Source: Cytobacillus citreus
Lineage (GTDB): Bacteria > Bacillota > Bacilli > Bacillales > Cytobacillaceae
Assembly (NCBI RefSeq): GCF_018343665.1
Contig: NZ_JAGYPM010000002.1
Location: forward strand, 888,644-952,643
Direction: 5' to 3'
Length of the DNA stretch: 64,000 nucleotides
Below, piece after piece: positions 41,032 through 50,269 of the stretch (position 1 is its first letter; each line of letters begins with the position of its first letter). The position numbers and the translations under genes are program-made. The notes under the pieces were generated by a model. That model saw only the letters and a list, made by a program, of their open reading frames with translations. It was not told the DNA's origin and made no database searches.

Positions 41032-41055
41032 ATATTTAGCTATTTAGCTAAATAT
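41032..41055. promoter_or_regulatory. Perfect dyad, probable SdpR operator
   Basis: ATATTTAGC (41032-41040) and GCTAAATAT (41047-41055) are separated by six bases, 28 bp before the sdpR-like start codon. Confidence 0.7.
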
Positions 41056-41144
41056 ATAATTTATTTTATTTTCTAATAACAAGTTTGTCAAGTAATTGTT
41101 TGAATTATTTTAAAAGTTGTTCTATTCGTGTGAAAAAGTATCTC

Positions 41145-41300
41145 AGCAGTTATCGAAAAATTCGCTCCTGCGGGGTCTCCCTTTGACTCGCTTTTCCCGC
41201 AGGACATTGAATAAGCTTCCTAGAATAATCACCGCACGAAGGAAATGCGTTAGCATTTTCGAGGAGTCTCGCGCCTGCAGCGAAAATCAACAACAAAATA
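41145..41300 (+). repeat. R3 dispersed-type repeat
   Basis: The segment TTCGCTCCTGCGGGGTCTCC ... TTTTCCCGCAGGACATTGAA ... GAGGAGTCTCGCGCCTGCAG has the GC-rich, inverted-arm wording common in Bacillus intergenic repeats (CGCAGGAG versus CTCGCGCCTGC). It explains the spurious ORF at 41117. Only one copy occurs here. Confidence 0.5.
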
Positions 41301-41376
41301 GCATTATCAACACTAAGCTTTAACATAGCCTAATAAAAAAGGAGTATCCTCCAATATGTAGATATAAGAAGTTAAA

Positions 41377-41409
41377 AAACACCGCCAAAGTCCTAAGGTG
41401 GTGTTTTCA
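41377..41409. terminator. Hairpin terminator
   Basis: AAAACACCGCC pairs with GGTGGTGTTTT, A-run before and T-run after. Its parent gene is unclear because it stands among repeats. Confidence 0.7.
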
Positions 41410-41464
41410 AATAGAAATGAAGCTTATTCTAGTTAATGTTATTTTGTTCTTAGCTTTTTGCAAG

Positions 41465-41633
41465 TTTATCGCAGATTAACGGGCAGTAAGATCCCCACTA
41501 CAAGGTTGCGAGAGAATCAAAGAAACCTAAGTGGGGGATGAAAGCCGACTAAGAACGCCACATCCTGTGGCAACGTCGGCACTAGCACATCCTGTGCGTC
41601 GAAAAACCCCCACTGATTAAAGTTTCACTTTAT
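41465..41633 (+). repeat. R1 dispersed repeat, copy c (internally deleted)
   Basis: Both ends of R1 are intact, but the centre is missing between two AGTGGGGGAT direct repeats, fusing the left arm of hairpin 1 to the inner part of hairpin 2. The last bases CACTTTAT overlap the stop codon of the neighbouring minus-strand gene. Confidence 0.9.
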
Positions 41634-42085
41634 ATTGAAATGGGGGGCAGGGTGTTTCCTGTTTCGAGAAGACTTTTCAAGTTGCTTAGAATGGCTGGCC
41701 ACCCATTGTTAAATCCTTCGAAGGTATCGTTCTTATCCACCAAGTCGGAAGGTAATAGATTTTCATGCTTTAGCGTCAATTTTACAGTCGAATCCATTGG
41801 TTTCAATTCAAAAGTAACCTGTGACGGATGCTCACGAGGGGTTTTATCAAACACATAATTCCATGTAAAGGAAAGTATCCGTTGTGGCTCGCACTTTAGG
41901 ATGTTTCCATGATCAGTGACCTGTCCATTCCTCGAATACGTAATGCTTGAGCCTTCTTTCCAATCGGATTGAATAGAGCTGCCGAAGAAGTATTTTTCAG
42001 TAAAATCACTGCTTGTCAAAGCCTCCCACAGCTTTTCGGGTGTCGTTGCGATATAAGTAACATAAACAAACACAGTTTCAGTCAT
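41630..42085 (-). CDS. SRPBCC/AHSA1-domain protein
   Basis: This 151-residue START-like protein has the AHSA1 opening VYVTYIATTPEKLWEALTSS and the FNNGWPAILSNLKSLLE C-terminal helix. Ligand unknown; homologues are often paired with ArsR regulators, but none is adjacent here. The stop codon lies inside the last bases of repeat R1 copy c, so the repeat appears to have joined at the very end of the gene and may have replaced the original C-terminus. AAGGAGG-like sequence precedes the ATG. Confidence 0.85.
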   Translation of the reverse strand: MTETVFVYVTYIATTPEKLWEALTSSDFTEKYFFGSSIQSDWKEGSSITYSRNGQVTDHGNILKCEPQRILSFTWNYVFDKTPREHPSQVTFELKPMDSTVKLTLKHENLLPSDLVDKNDTFEGFNNGWPAILSNLKSLLETGNTLPPISI

Positions 42086-42305
42086 TTTTTTCCTCCTTAA
42101 GTAGTCATGATACTAGCAATTATACCTATTATTTACGTAATTTAGGATTTTGCTCATAAAGTTTATGTATAAAATGGCTTTAGCCCCTTTGTTTTTTAAC
42201 CTCCTGGTGTGTTAAGAGAAGAACATATGAGGAAGATTGTTCGTTGATTCTATCGTACTTGAATCAATAAAATCAAGCTCATTTTCGAGGTGTTCACTAT
42301 TAATA

Positions 42306-42454
42306 CCGTTTATTCAGGACGCTAAAGTTATTGGAATAATAGGAGTTTTTTGGTATATAAGTTTTCTAGTTTATGGCAGCCAGAATACCTATTTTGATTA
42401 AGCAAATGCTTATTGTAAAGCCTTATTCATGCAACAAGCAATCAGCAGAGGATG
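42306..42454 (+). pseudogene. Possible decayed coding fragment
   Basis: One frame reads PFIQDAKVIGIIGVFWYISF ... YGSQNTYFD, stop, ANAYCKALFMQQAISRG, stop. Its composition looks protein-like and continues across a single TAA, suggesting a dead gene piece, but I recognise no family. The rest of 42086-42638 has nothing else apart from a 13-bp R1 terminal fragment at 42472-42484. Confidence 0.25.
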
Positions 42455-42638
42455 AGAAAACAACGGATAGCAGTTTCACTTTATACTTTCATTCGGGACC
42501 TAGTACTTCCCTCTTATTGTCGAATTTACAGATAATATGGTAAAATCCAATTATGTAGTCAATTTAAAATTGTTATATTATTGCGTCTCTTGCTGAAAAT
42601 TGTAGACAAACTAGAAAAACAGAGAGTGGTGAATCATC

Positions 42639-44009
42639 ATGAAGCAGCAAGAATTGTCAAGAGGTCTAAAAAACAGACATGTACAACTAATCGCTATTGG
42701 CGGTGCAATCGGAACGGGTCTATTTCTTGGAGCAGGAAAGTCGATTCATTTAGCAGGTCCGTCGATTTTATTTGCTTACATGATTACAGGTGTAATTTGC
42801 TTTTTAATCATGCGTTCACTCGGAGAACTGCTCCTATCCAATTTAAATTATCATTCTTTTGTTGACTTCGTAAGAGACTATTTAGGCAACATGGCAGCAT
42901 TTATCACTGGCTGGACCTACTGGTTTTGCTGGATTTCAATCGCAATGGCTGACTTAACAGCTGTTGGTCTCTATACCCAGTTTTGGCTTCCGGATGTACC
43001 ACAGTGGATGCCAGGATTAATTGTACTGGTCATTTTGCTATTTATGAACCTTGCAACCGTAAAACTTTTTGGGGAAATGGAGTTCTGGTTCGCATTAATT
43101 AAAGTCATCGCGATTCTAGCACTTATTGTAATCGGCATTTTCATGATTATTAAAGGGTTTTCCACTAATTCGGGCGCATCAAGTTTCACGAATCTATGGA
43201 GCCACGGCGGCATGTTTCCGAATGGCATAGATGGATTTATCCTTTCATTCCAGATGGTTGTGTTTGCGTTTGTTGGTATTGAACTGGTCGGACTAACAGC
43301 AGGTGAAACAGAAGACCCAGAAAGAGTTATTCCAAAAGCTATCAATAATATTCCCATTCGAATTTTAATTTTCTATATCGGTTCACTTATTGTTATTATG
43401 AGTATTTATCCGTGGAACGCCGTTAACCCAATGGAAAGTCCATTTGTACAAGTATTCGTGGCAGTTGGTATTGCTGCAGCTGCTGGTATCGTCAATTTTG
43501 TTGTACTAACATCCGCAGCTTCGGCATGTAACAGTGCTATCTTCAGTACAAGCCGGATGCTATATTCACTTGCAAAAGATAAAGATGCACCTATACCAAT
43601 GACAAAACTTACTTCACGTAAAGTCCCTTCCAATGCATTGTTCTTTTCAACGGTTGTCATTCTAATTGCTGTTGTTTTGAACTATATAATGCCTGAAGGA
43701 GTATTTACTCTGATTACAAGTGTTTCTACAGTATGTTTCATTTTTATTTGGGGAATTACAGTTATTTGCCATTTGAAATACCGAAAAACTAGACCTGATC
43801 TAGCGAAGGTGAATAAATTTAAAATGCCACTTTATCCATTTTCGAATTACCTGATTCTTATTTTTCTTGCCTTTATTCTTGTCGTACTTGCACTTGCGGA
43901 GGATACTCGAGTTGCCTTATTCATAACACCTGTTTGGTTTATTATGCTGATTGCGATTTATAAAATGCGAATAGCCAAGGCCAATCGGTTAGAGGAAGCG
44001 GAAAATTAA
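42639..44009 (+). CDS. Amino acid permease (APC family, CycA/AapA-like)
   Basis: This 456-residue transporter has 12 TM helices. The opening RGLKNRHVQLIAIGGAIGTG and the FVGIELVGLTAGETEDPERV segment are hallmarks of the AAT group that includes the D-serine/D-alanine/glycine permease CycA and B. subtilis AapA and YtnA. It is a single gene with its own terminator. Exact amino acid preference is not decidable here; small neutral or aromatic residues are both possible. Confidence 0.9.
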   Translation: MKQQELSRGLKNRHVQLIAIGGAIGTGLFLGAGKSIHLAGPSILFAYMITGVICFLIMRSLGELLLSNLNYHSFVDFVRDYLGNMAAFITGWTYWFCWISIAMADLTAVGLYTQFWLPDVPQWMPGLIVLVILLFMNLATVKLFGEMEFWFALIKVIAILALIVIGIFMIIKGFSTNSGASSFTNLWSHGGMFPNGIDGFILSFQMVVFAFVGIELVGLTAGETEDPERVIPKAINNIPIRILIFYIGSLIVIMSIYPWNAVNPMESPFVQVFVAVGIAAAAGIVNFVVLTSAASACNSAIFSTSRMLYSLAKDKDAPIPMTKLTSRKVPSNALFFSTVVILIAVVLNYIMPEGVFTLITSVSTVCFIFIWGITVICHLKYRKTRPDLAKVNKFKMPLYPFSNYLILIFLAFILVVLALAEDTRVALFITPVWFIMLIAIYKMRIAKANRLEEAEN

Positions 44010-44049
44010 GAAGTAACGGAAAATAATCCATATCCATGTATTTTTTAAT

Positions 44050-44099
44050 CAAGAGGCTGTCTCATAAGTCGTAATTTCGGCTTAGAGACACCTCTTTTG
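44050..44099 (+). terminator. Rho-independent terminator
   Basis: AAGAGGCTGTCTC pairs with GAGACACCTCTT (few mismatches) and is followed by a short T-run. Confidence 0.75.
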
Positions 44100-44167
44100 T
44101 TCTTACTTCAGACTATTCATAAATGGGAGTGATTTATCATACAACAAAAATCTTACGAATAGAAGTT

Positions 44168-44989
44168 TTACTTAATATTTGCATCTAGGAATAGCTTGTT
44201 GCTCTCTTGAATAATAAAGTCCATATATAGTAGAGCGTCATTTCTTCTTTCGATTCTAGATGTATAATACGACTGGGTAATTCCTTTACGCAGCCGCATT
44301 GATTCATTAATAATTTTATGCCACCTTGGAGGCACTGTTCTTAATGCATATTCTCCGGCTCCAACTTTTGAAATAATATCATTTTCTAGAAAAGTATAAA
44401 AAAGACGTGTAATACCGAGAACTCCCCACTCAATCATACTTAAACTAAAGAATAGGCCTGCGTAATGAATGGAAGGAAATTTTCCACAGTTGTCTCTCCA
44501 ATTTTTCCAATAAGTATTAAGGTTTTCATGCATCCCACTAAGCAGTTCTTCCCAATTTACCGTGTAATTTAAAGTCTCAGCATCTCTTCCTTTGAGGGCA
44601 ATTCCATATTTTTTTAGTTGAAAAGCATCAATAGAATTTTTGTTGAATTTCGTATGACCTTGAAATTTCCCTTCCCTAAATTCAAGGCATGAATTCTCAT
44701 TTTTTAGTGACTCTAAATCACTTTGCATGACATAAATCCCATCCAAGCTCGTTCTTAGATATCTTTTCTGAATTTGTTTATGAACTTCTTTTAATGCTGC
44801 GATATCTGTATTGGTTAGTTTCCTTTGTAAAACTGCTATAAAATCAACATCACTTAAACCATCTAAAAATGCTCCCAGTGAGATGGAACCGTATACATAA
44901 TAGGATTCAAGAATATTCGGCAGCTTTGAGTCTAGTAAACCGAAGTAAGAATCTATGACTAGTTTAATATTGCTTGAAATCTTACTCAT
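44168..44989 (-). CDS. Nucleotidyltransferase, aminoglycoside adenylyltransferase-like
   Basis: This 273-residue protein has a Pol-beta-type nucleotidyltransferase core: YGSISLGAFLDGLSDVDFIA gives the G-S-x-D-x-D catalytic pattern. A helical C-terminal domain like that of ANT(9)/AadA enzymes follows. Members adenylylate streptomycin, spectinomycin or related drugs; many chromosomal homologues have no proven resistance function. It is transcribed alone. Assignment to a particular drug would be speculation. Confidence 0.8.
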   Translation of the reverse strand: MSKISSNIKLVIDSYFGLLDSKLPNILESYYVYGSISLGAFLDGLSDVDFIAVLQRKLTNTDIAALKEVHKQIQKRYLRTSLDGIYVMQSDLESLKNENSCLEFREGKFQGHTKFNKNSIDAFQLKKYGIALKGRDAETLNYTVNWEELLSGMHENLNTYWKNWRDNCGKFPSIHYAGLFFSLSMIEWGVLGITRLFYTFLENDIISKVGAGEYALRTVPPRWHKIINESMRLRKGITQSYYTSRIERRNDALLYMDFIIQESNKLFLDANIK

Positions 44990-45096
44990 TTTCCCTCCTG
45001 GATTTCAAAAGTATTTGATCAACCATATTTACCACACCTTTTATGAGGTCTTTTCCTGACATTATTTGTAAACAAACAATAAACACTATTTATTTA

Positions 45097-45125
45097 TTGA
45101 CTATATTAAAAAATAGGAGTAAATT
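45097..45125 (+). promoter_or_regulatory. Promoter of the MarR-ABC exporter operon
   Basis: TTGACT (45097-45102), a 17-bp spacer and TAAATT (45120-45125). The TTTGTAAACAAACAATAAACA stretch just upstream could hold regulator contacts. Confidence 0.6.
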
Positions 45126-45191
45126 TAAAACACTAGTTTTTTTAATTGTTCATTTTAGAACTGTTTTGTTTTGAACGGAGTGATATAAATT

Positions 45192-45677
45192 ATGGAAATT
45201 GAAAATCAAGCATTCTTACGTTCGTCGGAGCTATTCCGTACATTGTGGCGTGTGAATTTGAGCATGAGGCGAATCGTGCAGAAGTCAGCAGCGGACAATA
45301 ACCTTTCAGTCCCTCAATACGCGGTATTAATGACATTAACGCCGCGTAAGGAAATGACTCAAAAGCAGCTCGGAACGGTCATGCAATTTCCAAAGAGCAC
45401 ATTAAGCCAGGCAGTGGATGGACTTGTTCAAGCGGGATTGATTAATCGTCACCCAGTTAAAGAGAACAGGAGAGAAATGCAGCTAATTGTTAGTGAAAAA
45501 GGAAAAATGCTTTATGAAACAATCAAGCGCAAGGAAGGCAGCATACACCATGCCTTTGAATCTGCCATTGATACACTGTCTGTTAAGCAATATGATGAAT
45601 TACTTTGTTCACTTCGACAAATTGCCTCATTTTTAGAAAATGAATCTGAAGAGAATGGAGAAAGCAAACATGATTAA
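45192..45677 (+). CDS. MarR-family regulator of the ABC exporter
   Basis: This 161-residue winged-helix dimer has the MarR core SVPQYAVLMTLTPRKEMTQK, recognition helix MQFPKSTLSQAVDGLVQAGL and wing HPVKENRREMQLIVSEKG. Its stop overlaps the start of the first ABC exporter gene by eight bases, so it almost certainly controls that operon. An inducing ligand, probably an exported drug, is inferred. Confidence 0.9.
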   Translation: MEIENQAFLRSSELFRTLWRVNLSMRRIVQKSAADNNLSVPQYAVLMTLTPRKEMTQKQLGTVMQFPKSTLSQAVDGLVQAGLINRHPVKENRREMQLIVSEKGKMLYETIKRKEGSIHHAFESAIDTLSVKQYDELLCSLRQIASFLENESEENGESKHD

Positions 45678-47394
45678 ACTTTTAAAGAATCTTTCATTGT
45701 ATAAGTGGATTGTATTAGCTGTATTTGGACTTGTTTTTGTACAGTCCATGGCAGATTTATTTTTGCCAACCTTGATGTCAGATATTATTGACAAGGGAGT
45801 AGTAACAGGAGATAAATCATATATTTGGAAAATTGGCGGTTTCATGCTTTTAGTTGCTGCAATAGGGGCATGTGCATCGGTTGCTGCAAGCTATTATTCT
45901 TCTAAAGCGGCGATGGGGCTGGGAAAAGATATCCGCCGGAAGGTTTTTACACATGTGGAGAATTTTTCTCTCCAGGATTTTGATAAGGTCGGAACAGCCT
46001 CACTCATTACAAGAACAACGAATGATATCACCCAAATACAGCAAGTCGTAATCATGATGCTTCGTTTCGTTGTTAGTGCTCCGATTATGTTTATTGGTGG
46101 AGTGATGATGGCCGTTTCGAAGGATGAAAAGCTATCATTAATCATTGTAGCAACAATACCAATATTGGTTGGCTCAATCTTTCTCATTATGAAAAAAGGC
46201 ATGCCTCTTTTTAAAATAGTTCAAAAACGACTTGATCAATTAAACCTTGTTTTACGTGAAAACTTAACAGGTATTCGTGTGATTCGTGCTTTTAATCGAG
46301 AGAAACAAGAAAAAGATCGGCTGCAGAAGGCCAATAAGGATTTAACAGATGTATCGATCAAAGTCAATAAAGTCATAGCATTTATGATGCCGATTATGAT
46401 GCTCGTCATGAATTTAACAATCGTTGCTGTCATTTGGTTTGGCGGTATTCGCATTGATAATGGCGGGATGGAGATAGGGGATTTGATGGCTTTCATTCAA
46501 TACGTGATGCAAATTATGTTTGCTCTTGTCATGGCATCGATGATGTTTGTTATGATTCCACGTGCTGCTGTTTCGGCAAACAGAATTAATGAAGTGCTTG
46601 AAATGAAGCCTAAAACCTCTAAAGAGGGAACGGATAAAGCAGACCGAAGTCGCGGTACGCTTGAATTTGAGCATGTTACCTTTCATTATCCGGGAGCGGA
46701 AGAACCTGCCTTATCTGATATAAGTTTTCAAGCTGGATCAGGAGAAGTAACTGCGATTATTGGCGGAACTGGCGCTGGGAAGTCAACCCTTGTGAATTTA
46801 GTACCTCGTTTTTATAATATTTCAAGCGGTGTGATTCGCGTAAACGGAATCAATGTACTTGACGCTTCTAAAGAGGAAATTCGTTCGAAAATTGGCTTTG
46901 TTCCACAAAAGGCATTGCTTTTTACAGGGACAATTGCTGATAATATTCGTTTTGGGAAGGAAGATGCAACTCAGGACGAAATCGAGCATGCAGCACGAAT
47001 AGCGCAAGCCGAAGATTTCATTAGCAAAATGGAGAATGGCTATGATTCTATCATTTCACAAGGTGGTTCAAATGTTTCAGGAGGACAAAAACAGCGCTTA
47101 TCGATTGCAAGAGCTCTCGTTAGAAAACCGGATATTTACATTTTTGATGACAGTTTTTCAGCTCTTGATTATAAAACAGATGCAAAATTACGTGCAGCAT
47201 TAAAGGATGAAACGAAGGAATCAACGGTTTTGCTTGTTGCACAACGGGTCAGCACTGTTATCGAAGCAGATCGAATCATTGTGTTAGATAAAGGGGAAAT
47301 TGCCGGAATCGGTACGCACACAGAGCTGCTTGAAAACAATGCAGTCTACCGTGAAATTGTTGAATCCCAGCTCTCAGAGGAGGAAATTGCATGA
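45670..47394 (+). CDS. Heterodimeric ABC exporter subunit 1, degenerate catalytic site (YfiB-like)
   Basis: This 574-residue half-transporter has six TM helices (residues 10-310) followed by an ATPase domain with Walker A GGTGAGKST and signature VSGGQKQRLSIARAL. Walker B ends IFDDSFSALD: the usual catalytic glutamate is aspartate. This is the degenerate half of heterodimeric multidrug exporters such as LmrCD and BmrCD. The ATG at 45670 overlaps marR; a longer frame is rejected. Its partner gene overlaps by four bases. Confidence 0.92.
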   Translation: MIKLLKNLSLYKWIVLAVFGLVFVQSMADLFLPTLMSDIIDKGVVTGDKSYIWKIGGFMLLVAAIGACASVAASYYSSKAAMGLGKDIRRKVFTHVENFSLQDFDKVGTASLITRTTNDITQIQQVVIMMLRFVVSAPIMFIGGVMMAVSKDEKLSLIIVATIPILVGSIFLIMKKGMPLFKIVQKRLDQLNLVLRENLTGIRVIRAFNREKQEKDRLQKANKDLTDVSIKVNKVIAFMMPIMMLVMNLTIVAVIWFGGIRIDNGGMEIGDLMAFIQYVMQIMFALVMASMMFVMIPRAAVSANRINEVLEMKPKTSKEGTDKADRSRGTLEFEHVTFHYPGAEEPALSDISFQAGSGEVTAIIGGTGAGKSTLVNLVPRFYNISSGVIRVNGINVLDASKEEIRSKIGFVPQKALLFTGTIADNIRFGKEDATQDEIEHAARIAQAEDFISKMENGYDSIISQGGSNVSGGQKQRLSIARALVRKPDIYIFDDSFSALDYKTDAKLRAALKDETKESTVLLVAQRVSTVIEADRIIVLDKGEIAGIGTHTELLENNAVYREIVESQLSEEEIA

Positions 47395-49244
47395 GTAAGC
47401 ATAAGAAATCGCACTCTCATGGCGGAGGGCCAATGGGACATGGAAATATGATGATAGCTGGTCAGAAGGCGAAAGACTTTAAAGGAACTTTACGTCGTCT
47501 GCTCAGATATTTGAAACCGCGCCGTAATCAGTTAATAGCTGTGTTTTTTGCGGCTATTATGAGTACTGTTTTTATGATTGCAGGACCGAAGATCATGGGG
47601 AATGCGCTGACTGAACTTTTTGAAGGTGCATACGGAATGTACAAGGAAGTACCTGGCGCAGGAATTAACTTTGATGCAATTGGCAGATTGTTACTACTTT
47701 TAGCAGGCTTATATGTTACAAGTAGCATCTTTAGTTATATTCAGCAGTACATCATGGCTGGTGTAGCCCAAAAGACGGTCTATACTATAAGGGAAGATGT
47801 AAATGGAAAGCTTGAAAAACTGCCGCTAAAATATTTTGATGGTCGTCCAAATGGGGAAATATTAAGCCGTGTGACAAATGATATTGATACAATTGGCAGT
47901 ACACTTCAGCAAAGTATGACTCAGTTTATTACATCGATTGTAACGATCGTAGGAATTATCATCATGATGCTCACCATCAGTCCGATATTAACGCTGATTT
48001 CAATTGTCACACTTCCGCTTTCAATTTTTGTGATTAGGCCATTTTTGAAAAAGTCACAAAAACACTTTGCTAATCAACAGCGAACACTTGGGGAATTAAA
48101 TGGACATATTGAAGAAATGTATACCGGTCACCAAGTTGTGAAAGCGTTTGGTCATGAGAAAAAGGCCATTGCTGAATTTGATAAAGTGAATGAAGAGTTA
48201 TATGATGCAGGCCGTAAGGCTCAATTTATTTCGGGTATTATCATGCCGATGATGTCTTTTGTTGGTAATTTAGGCTATGTTTTAATTTGTATTGTCGGCG
48301 GTATTTTAGTTACTAATCGAGCAATTTCTATTGGTGATATTCAAGCGTTTATTACGTATTCGCGTCAATTTACACAGCCGATAGCACAAACAGCAAATAT
48401 TGCGAACATCATTCAGGCTACTATCGCTGCAGCAGAGCGGGTTTTCGAACTGCTAGATGAAGAGGAAGAAGTTCAAGAAGCAAATTCCGTTACTTTACAG
48501 CGTTCAAAAGGTGCAGTTGCATTTGAGCATGTCGATTTCGGGTATGGAGATGAATTATTAATAGAAGATATGAATATTAAAGTTCTCCCTGGACAGACAG
48601 TCGCTATTGTTGGGCCAACTGGAGCCGGAAAAACGACGCTCATTAATCTATTAATGCGGTTTTATGAAATAAATGGTGGGAAAATCACGATTGATGGATA
48701 CGACACACGTGATATGTCTCGTGAAGATCTTCGCTCTACCTTTGGAATGGTGCTTCAAGACACATGGCTCTTTAATGGAACAATTAAGGAAAACTTAGCT
48801 TATGGCAAAAAAGGTGCGACGGACGAAGAAGTTTTCTTAGCTGCAAAGACAGCACGAGCAGATCATTTTATTCGAACGCTTCCAGATGGATATGATACTG
48901 TCCTAAATGAGGAAGCATCCAATATTTCTCAGGGACAAAAGCAACTGTTGACTATAGCTCGGGCAGTACTTGCTGATCCTCCAATTATGATCCTTGATGA
49001 AGCAACCTCAAGTGTCGATACACGAACAGAGGTACTTATTCAACAAGCAATGAACAGATTAATGGAAGGAAGAACAAGCTTTGTTATTGCCCATCGCCTC
49101 TCAACAATTCGGGATGCTGATTTAATCTTAGTCATGGATCAAGGGAAAGTAATTGAGCAAGGTACACATGAAGAGCTTTTAGAGGAAAATGGCTTCTATG
49201 CTGAGCTTTATAACAGCCAATTTGCAAAGAAAGTGGCTGGATAA
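47391..49244 (+). CDS. Heterodimeric ABC exporter subunit 2 (YfiC-like)
   Basis: This 617-residue half-transporter has a His/Gly-rich N-terminal tail (HKKSHSHGGGPMGHGNMM), six TM helices and an ATPase domain with Walker A GPTGAGKTT and canonical Walker B ILDEATSSVD. Its signature is the variant ISQGQKQLLTIARAV, typical of the partner half in heterodimeric exporters, so one consensus and one degenerate ATP site form in the dimer. The His-rich tail could bind metal, but this is not established. B. subtilis YfiC has a similar size. Confidence 0.92.
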   Translation: MSKHKKSHSHGGGPMGHGNMMIAGQKAKDFKGTLRRLLRYLKPRRNQLIAVFFAAIMSTVFMIAGPKIMGNALTELFEGAYGMYKEVPGAGINFDAIGRLLLLLAGLYVTSSIFSYIQQYIMAGVAQKTVYTIREDVNGKLEKLPLKYFDGRPNGEILSRVTNDIDTIGSTLQQSMTQFITSIVTIVGIIIMMLTISPILTLISIVTLPLSIFVIRPFLKKSQKHFANQQRTLGELNGHIEEMYTGHQVVKAFGHEKKAIAEFDKVNEELYDAGRKAQFISGIIMPMMSFVGNLGYVLICIVGGILVTNRAISIGDIQAFITYSRQFTQPIAQTANIANIIQATIAAAERVFELLDEEEEVQEANSVTLQRSKGAVAFEHVDFGYGDELLIEDMNIKVLPGQTVAIVGPTGAGKTTLINLLMRFYEINGGKITIDGYDTRDMSREDLRSTFGMVLQDTWLFNGTIKENLAYGKKGATDEEVFLAAKTARADHFIRTLPDGYDTVLNEEASNISQGQKQLLTIARAVLADPPIMILDEATSSVDTRTEVLIQQAMNRLMEGRTSFVIAHRLSTIRDADLILVMDQGKVIEQGTHEELLEENGFYAELYNSQFAKKVAG

Positions 49245-49255
49245 GTATTAGAAGC

Positions 49256-49287
49256 TTGATTCCATAACGGAGTCAAACTCTCTTTTT
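49256..49287 (+). terminator. Rho-independent terminator
   Basis: TTGATTCC pairs with GGAGTCAA (one wobble), followed by ACTCTCTTTTT, just behind the exporter operon. Confidence 0.75.
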
Positions 49288-49325
49288 GAAAAAACTAGCT
49301 TTACAAGAGCATTTTTAAAATGTAA

Positions 49326-49353
49326 GAGCCGAGCGATGAAATAAGCTCGGCTC
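49326..49353. terminator. Hairpin between convergent genes
   Basis: Perfect 9-bp stem GAGCCGAGC / GCTCGGCTC, eleven bases beyond the folD stop codon on the minus strand. Confidence 0.7.
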
Positions 49354-49364
49354 AAATCTTAATA

Positions 49365-50216
49365 TTAAAGAGACGGGATATTCATTGGGTTTTCTGCTGC
49401 ATCGACCGTATGTTTTAATAACATAGATATCGTTACTGGGCCAACCCCACCAGGAACAGGAGTAATAGCACTAGCATTTTCATAACATGCCTCATAATCA
49501 ACGTCACCGATATTTCCTTTGTTATAACCTGCATCTAGGACAGCTGCTCCTTTTTTTATCCAATCACCTTGAATAAAATTAGGTTTTCCTACAGCTGCTA
49601 CGACAATATCAGCCTGTTTTACGATTTCTGGTAAATTTGTAGTGTGTGAATGACAAGTAGTGACTGTTGCATTTTCATTTAAAAGTAAAGCTGATACAGG
49701 CTTGCCTAAAATAGGGCTTCTCCCGATAACAACGGCATGTTTCCCATCAATATGAATATTATAATGTTTTATGATTTCCATGATAGCTGCAGGAGTACAG
49801 GAAGGATATGTTCCAAAACCAAAAGCGGTTTGTCCATAACCTGTGCTAGTCACTCCATCCACATCTTTCTTTATATCAATAGTTTCAAAAGCTTTGCGCT
49901 CATCAATATGTGAAGGAACTGGATGTTGAAGCAGAATCCCGTGAACGGATGGATCCAGATTTAATTTTTCAATGGTCTCTAATAGTTCCTTTGTTTCGGT
50001 TTCTTTTGGGAGATGAATACGCAAGGATTGAATTCCAATTCTTCCACATGCATTGCCTTTCATTTTCACATAAGTTTCTGAAGATGGATCATTCCCTACT
50101 AAAATAGTAGCAAGACATGGAGTAATTCCTTTTGACTTTAAATTAGTTACTCGTTCTTTCAATGAATCTGTTATTTTTTTTGCAACAAGCTTCCCATCTA
50201 GAATAATCTTTTCCAT
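49365..50216 (-). CDS. folD: Methylenetetrahydrofolate dehydrogenase/cyclohydrolase FolD
   Basis: This 283-residue bifunctional enzyme interconverts 5,10-methylene-, methenyl- and 10-formyl-tetrahydrofolate, supplying one-carbon units for purines. Family motifs are YVKMKGNACGRIGI with the catalytic lysine region, GILLQHPVPSHID, KDVDGV, the nucleotide-binding GRSPILGKPVS and the ending TPVPGGVGPVTI. Length is standard. A ZTP riboswitch with terminator sits immediately upstream, linking expression to purine-intermediate accumulation (folate stress). This location, away from a nus-xse type neighbourhood, suggests a second or stress-specific copy. Confidence 0.97.
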   Translation of the reverse strand: MEKIILDGKLVAKKITDSLKERVTNLKSKGITPCLATILVGNDPSSETYVKMKGNACGRIGIQSLRIHLPKETETKELLETIEKLNLDPSVHGILLQHPVPSHIDERKAFETIDIKKDVDGVTSTGYGQTAFGFGTYPSCTPAAIMEIIKHYNIHIDGKHAVVIGRSPILGKPVSALLLNENATVTTCHSHTTNLPEIVKQADIVVAAVGKPNFIQGDWIKKGAAVLDAGYNKGNIGDVDYEACYENASAITPVPGGVGPVTISMLLKHTVDAAENPMNIPSL

Positions 50217-50228
50217 ATTAATACCTCC

Positions 50229-50269
50229 TAAAAAAATAAAAGAGATAGGGATATATTATCCCTATCTCT
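50229..50269 (-). terminator. Expression-platform terminator of the ZTP riboswitch
   Basis: On the minus strand AGAGATAGGGA pairs with TCCCTATCTCT around a short loop and is followed by a TTTTATTTTTTT run, ending just before the folD ribosome site. Confidence 0.92.

Noticed and set aside
41117..41323. ORF of 68 codons
   Set aside because: Product of a GC-rich intergenic repeat (R3); no ribosome site or protein-like composition.
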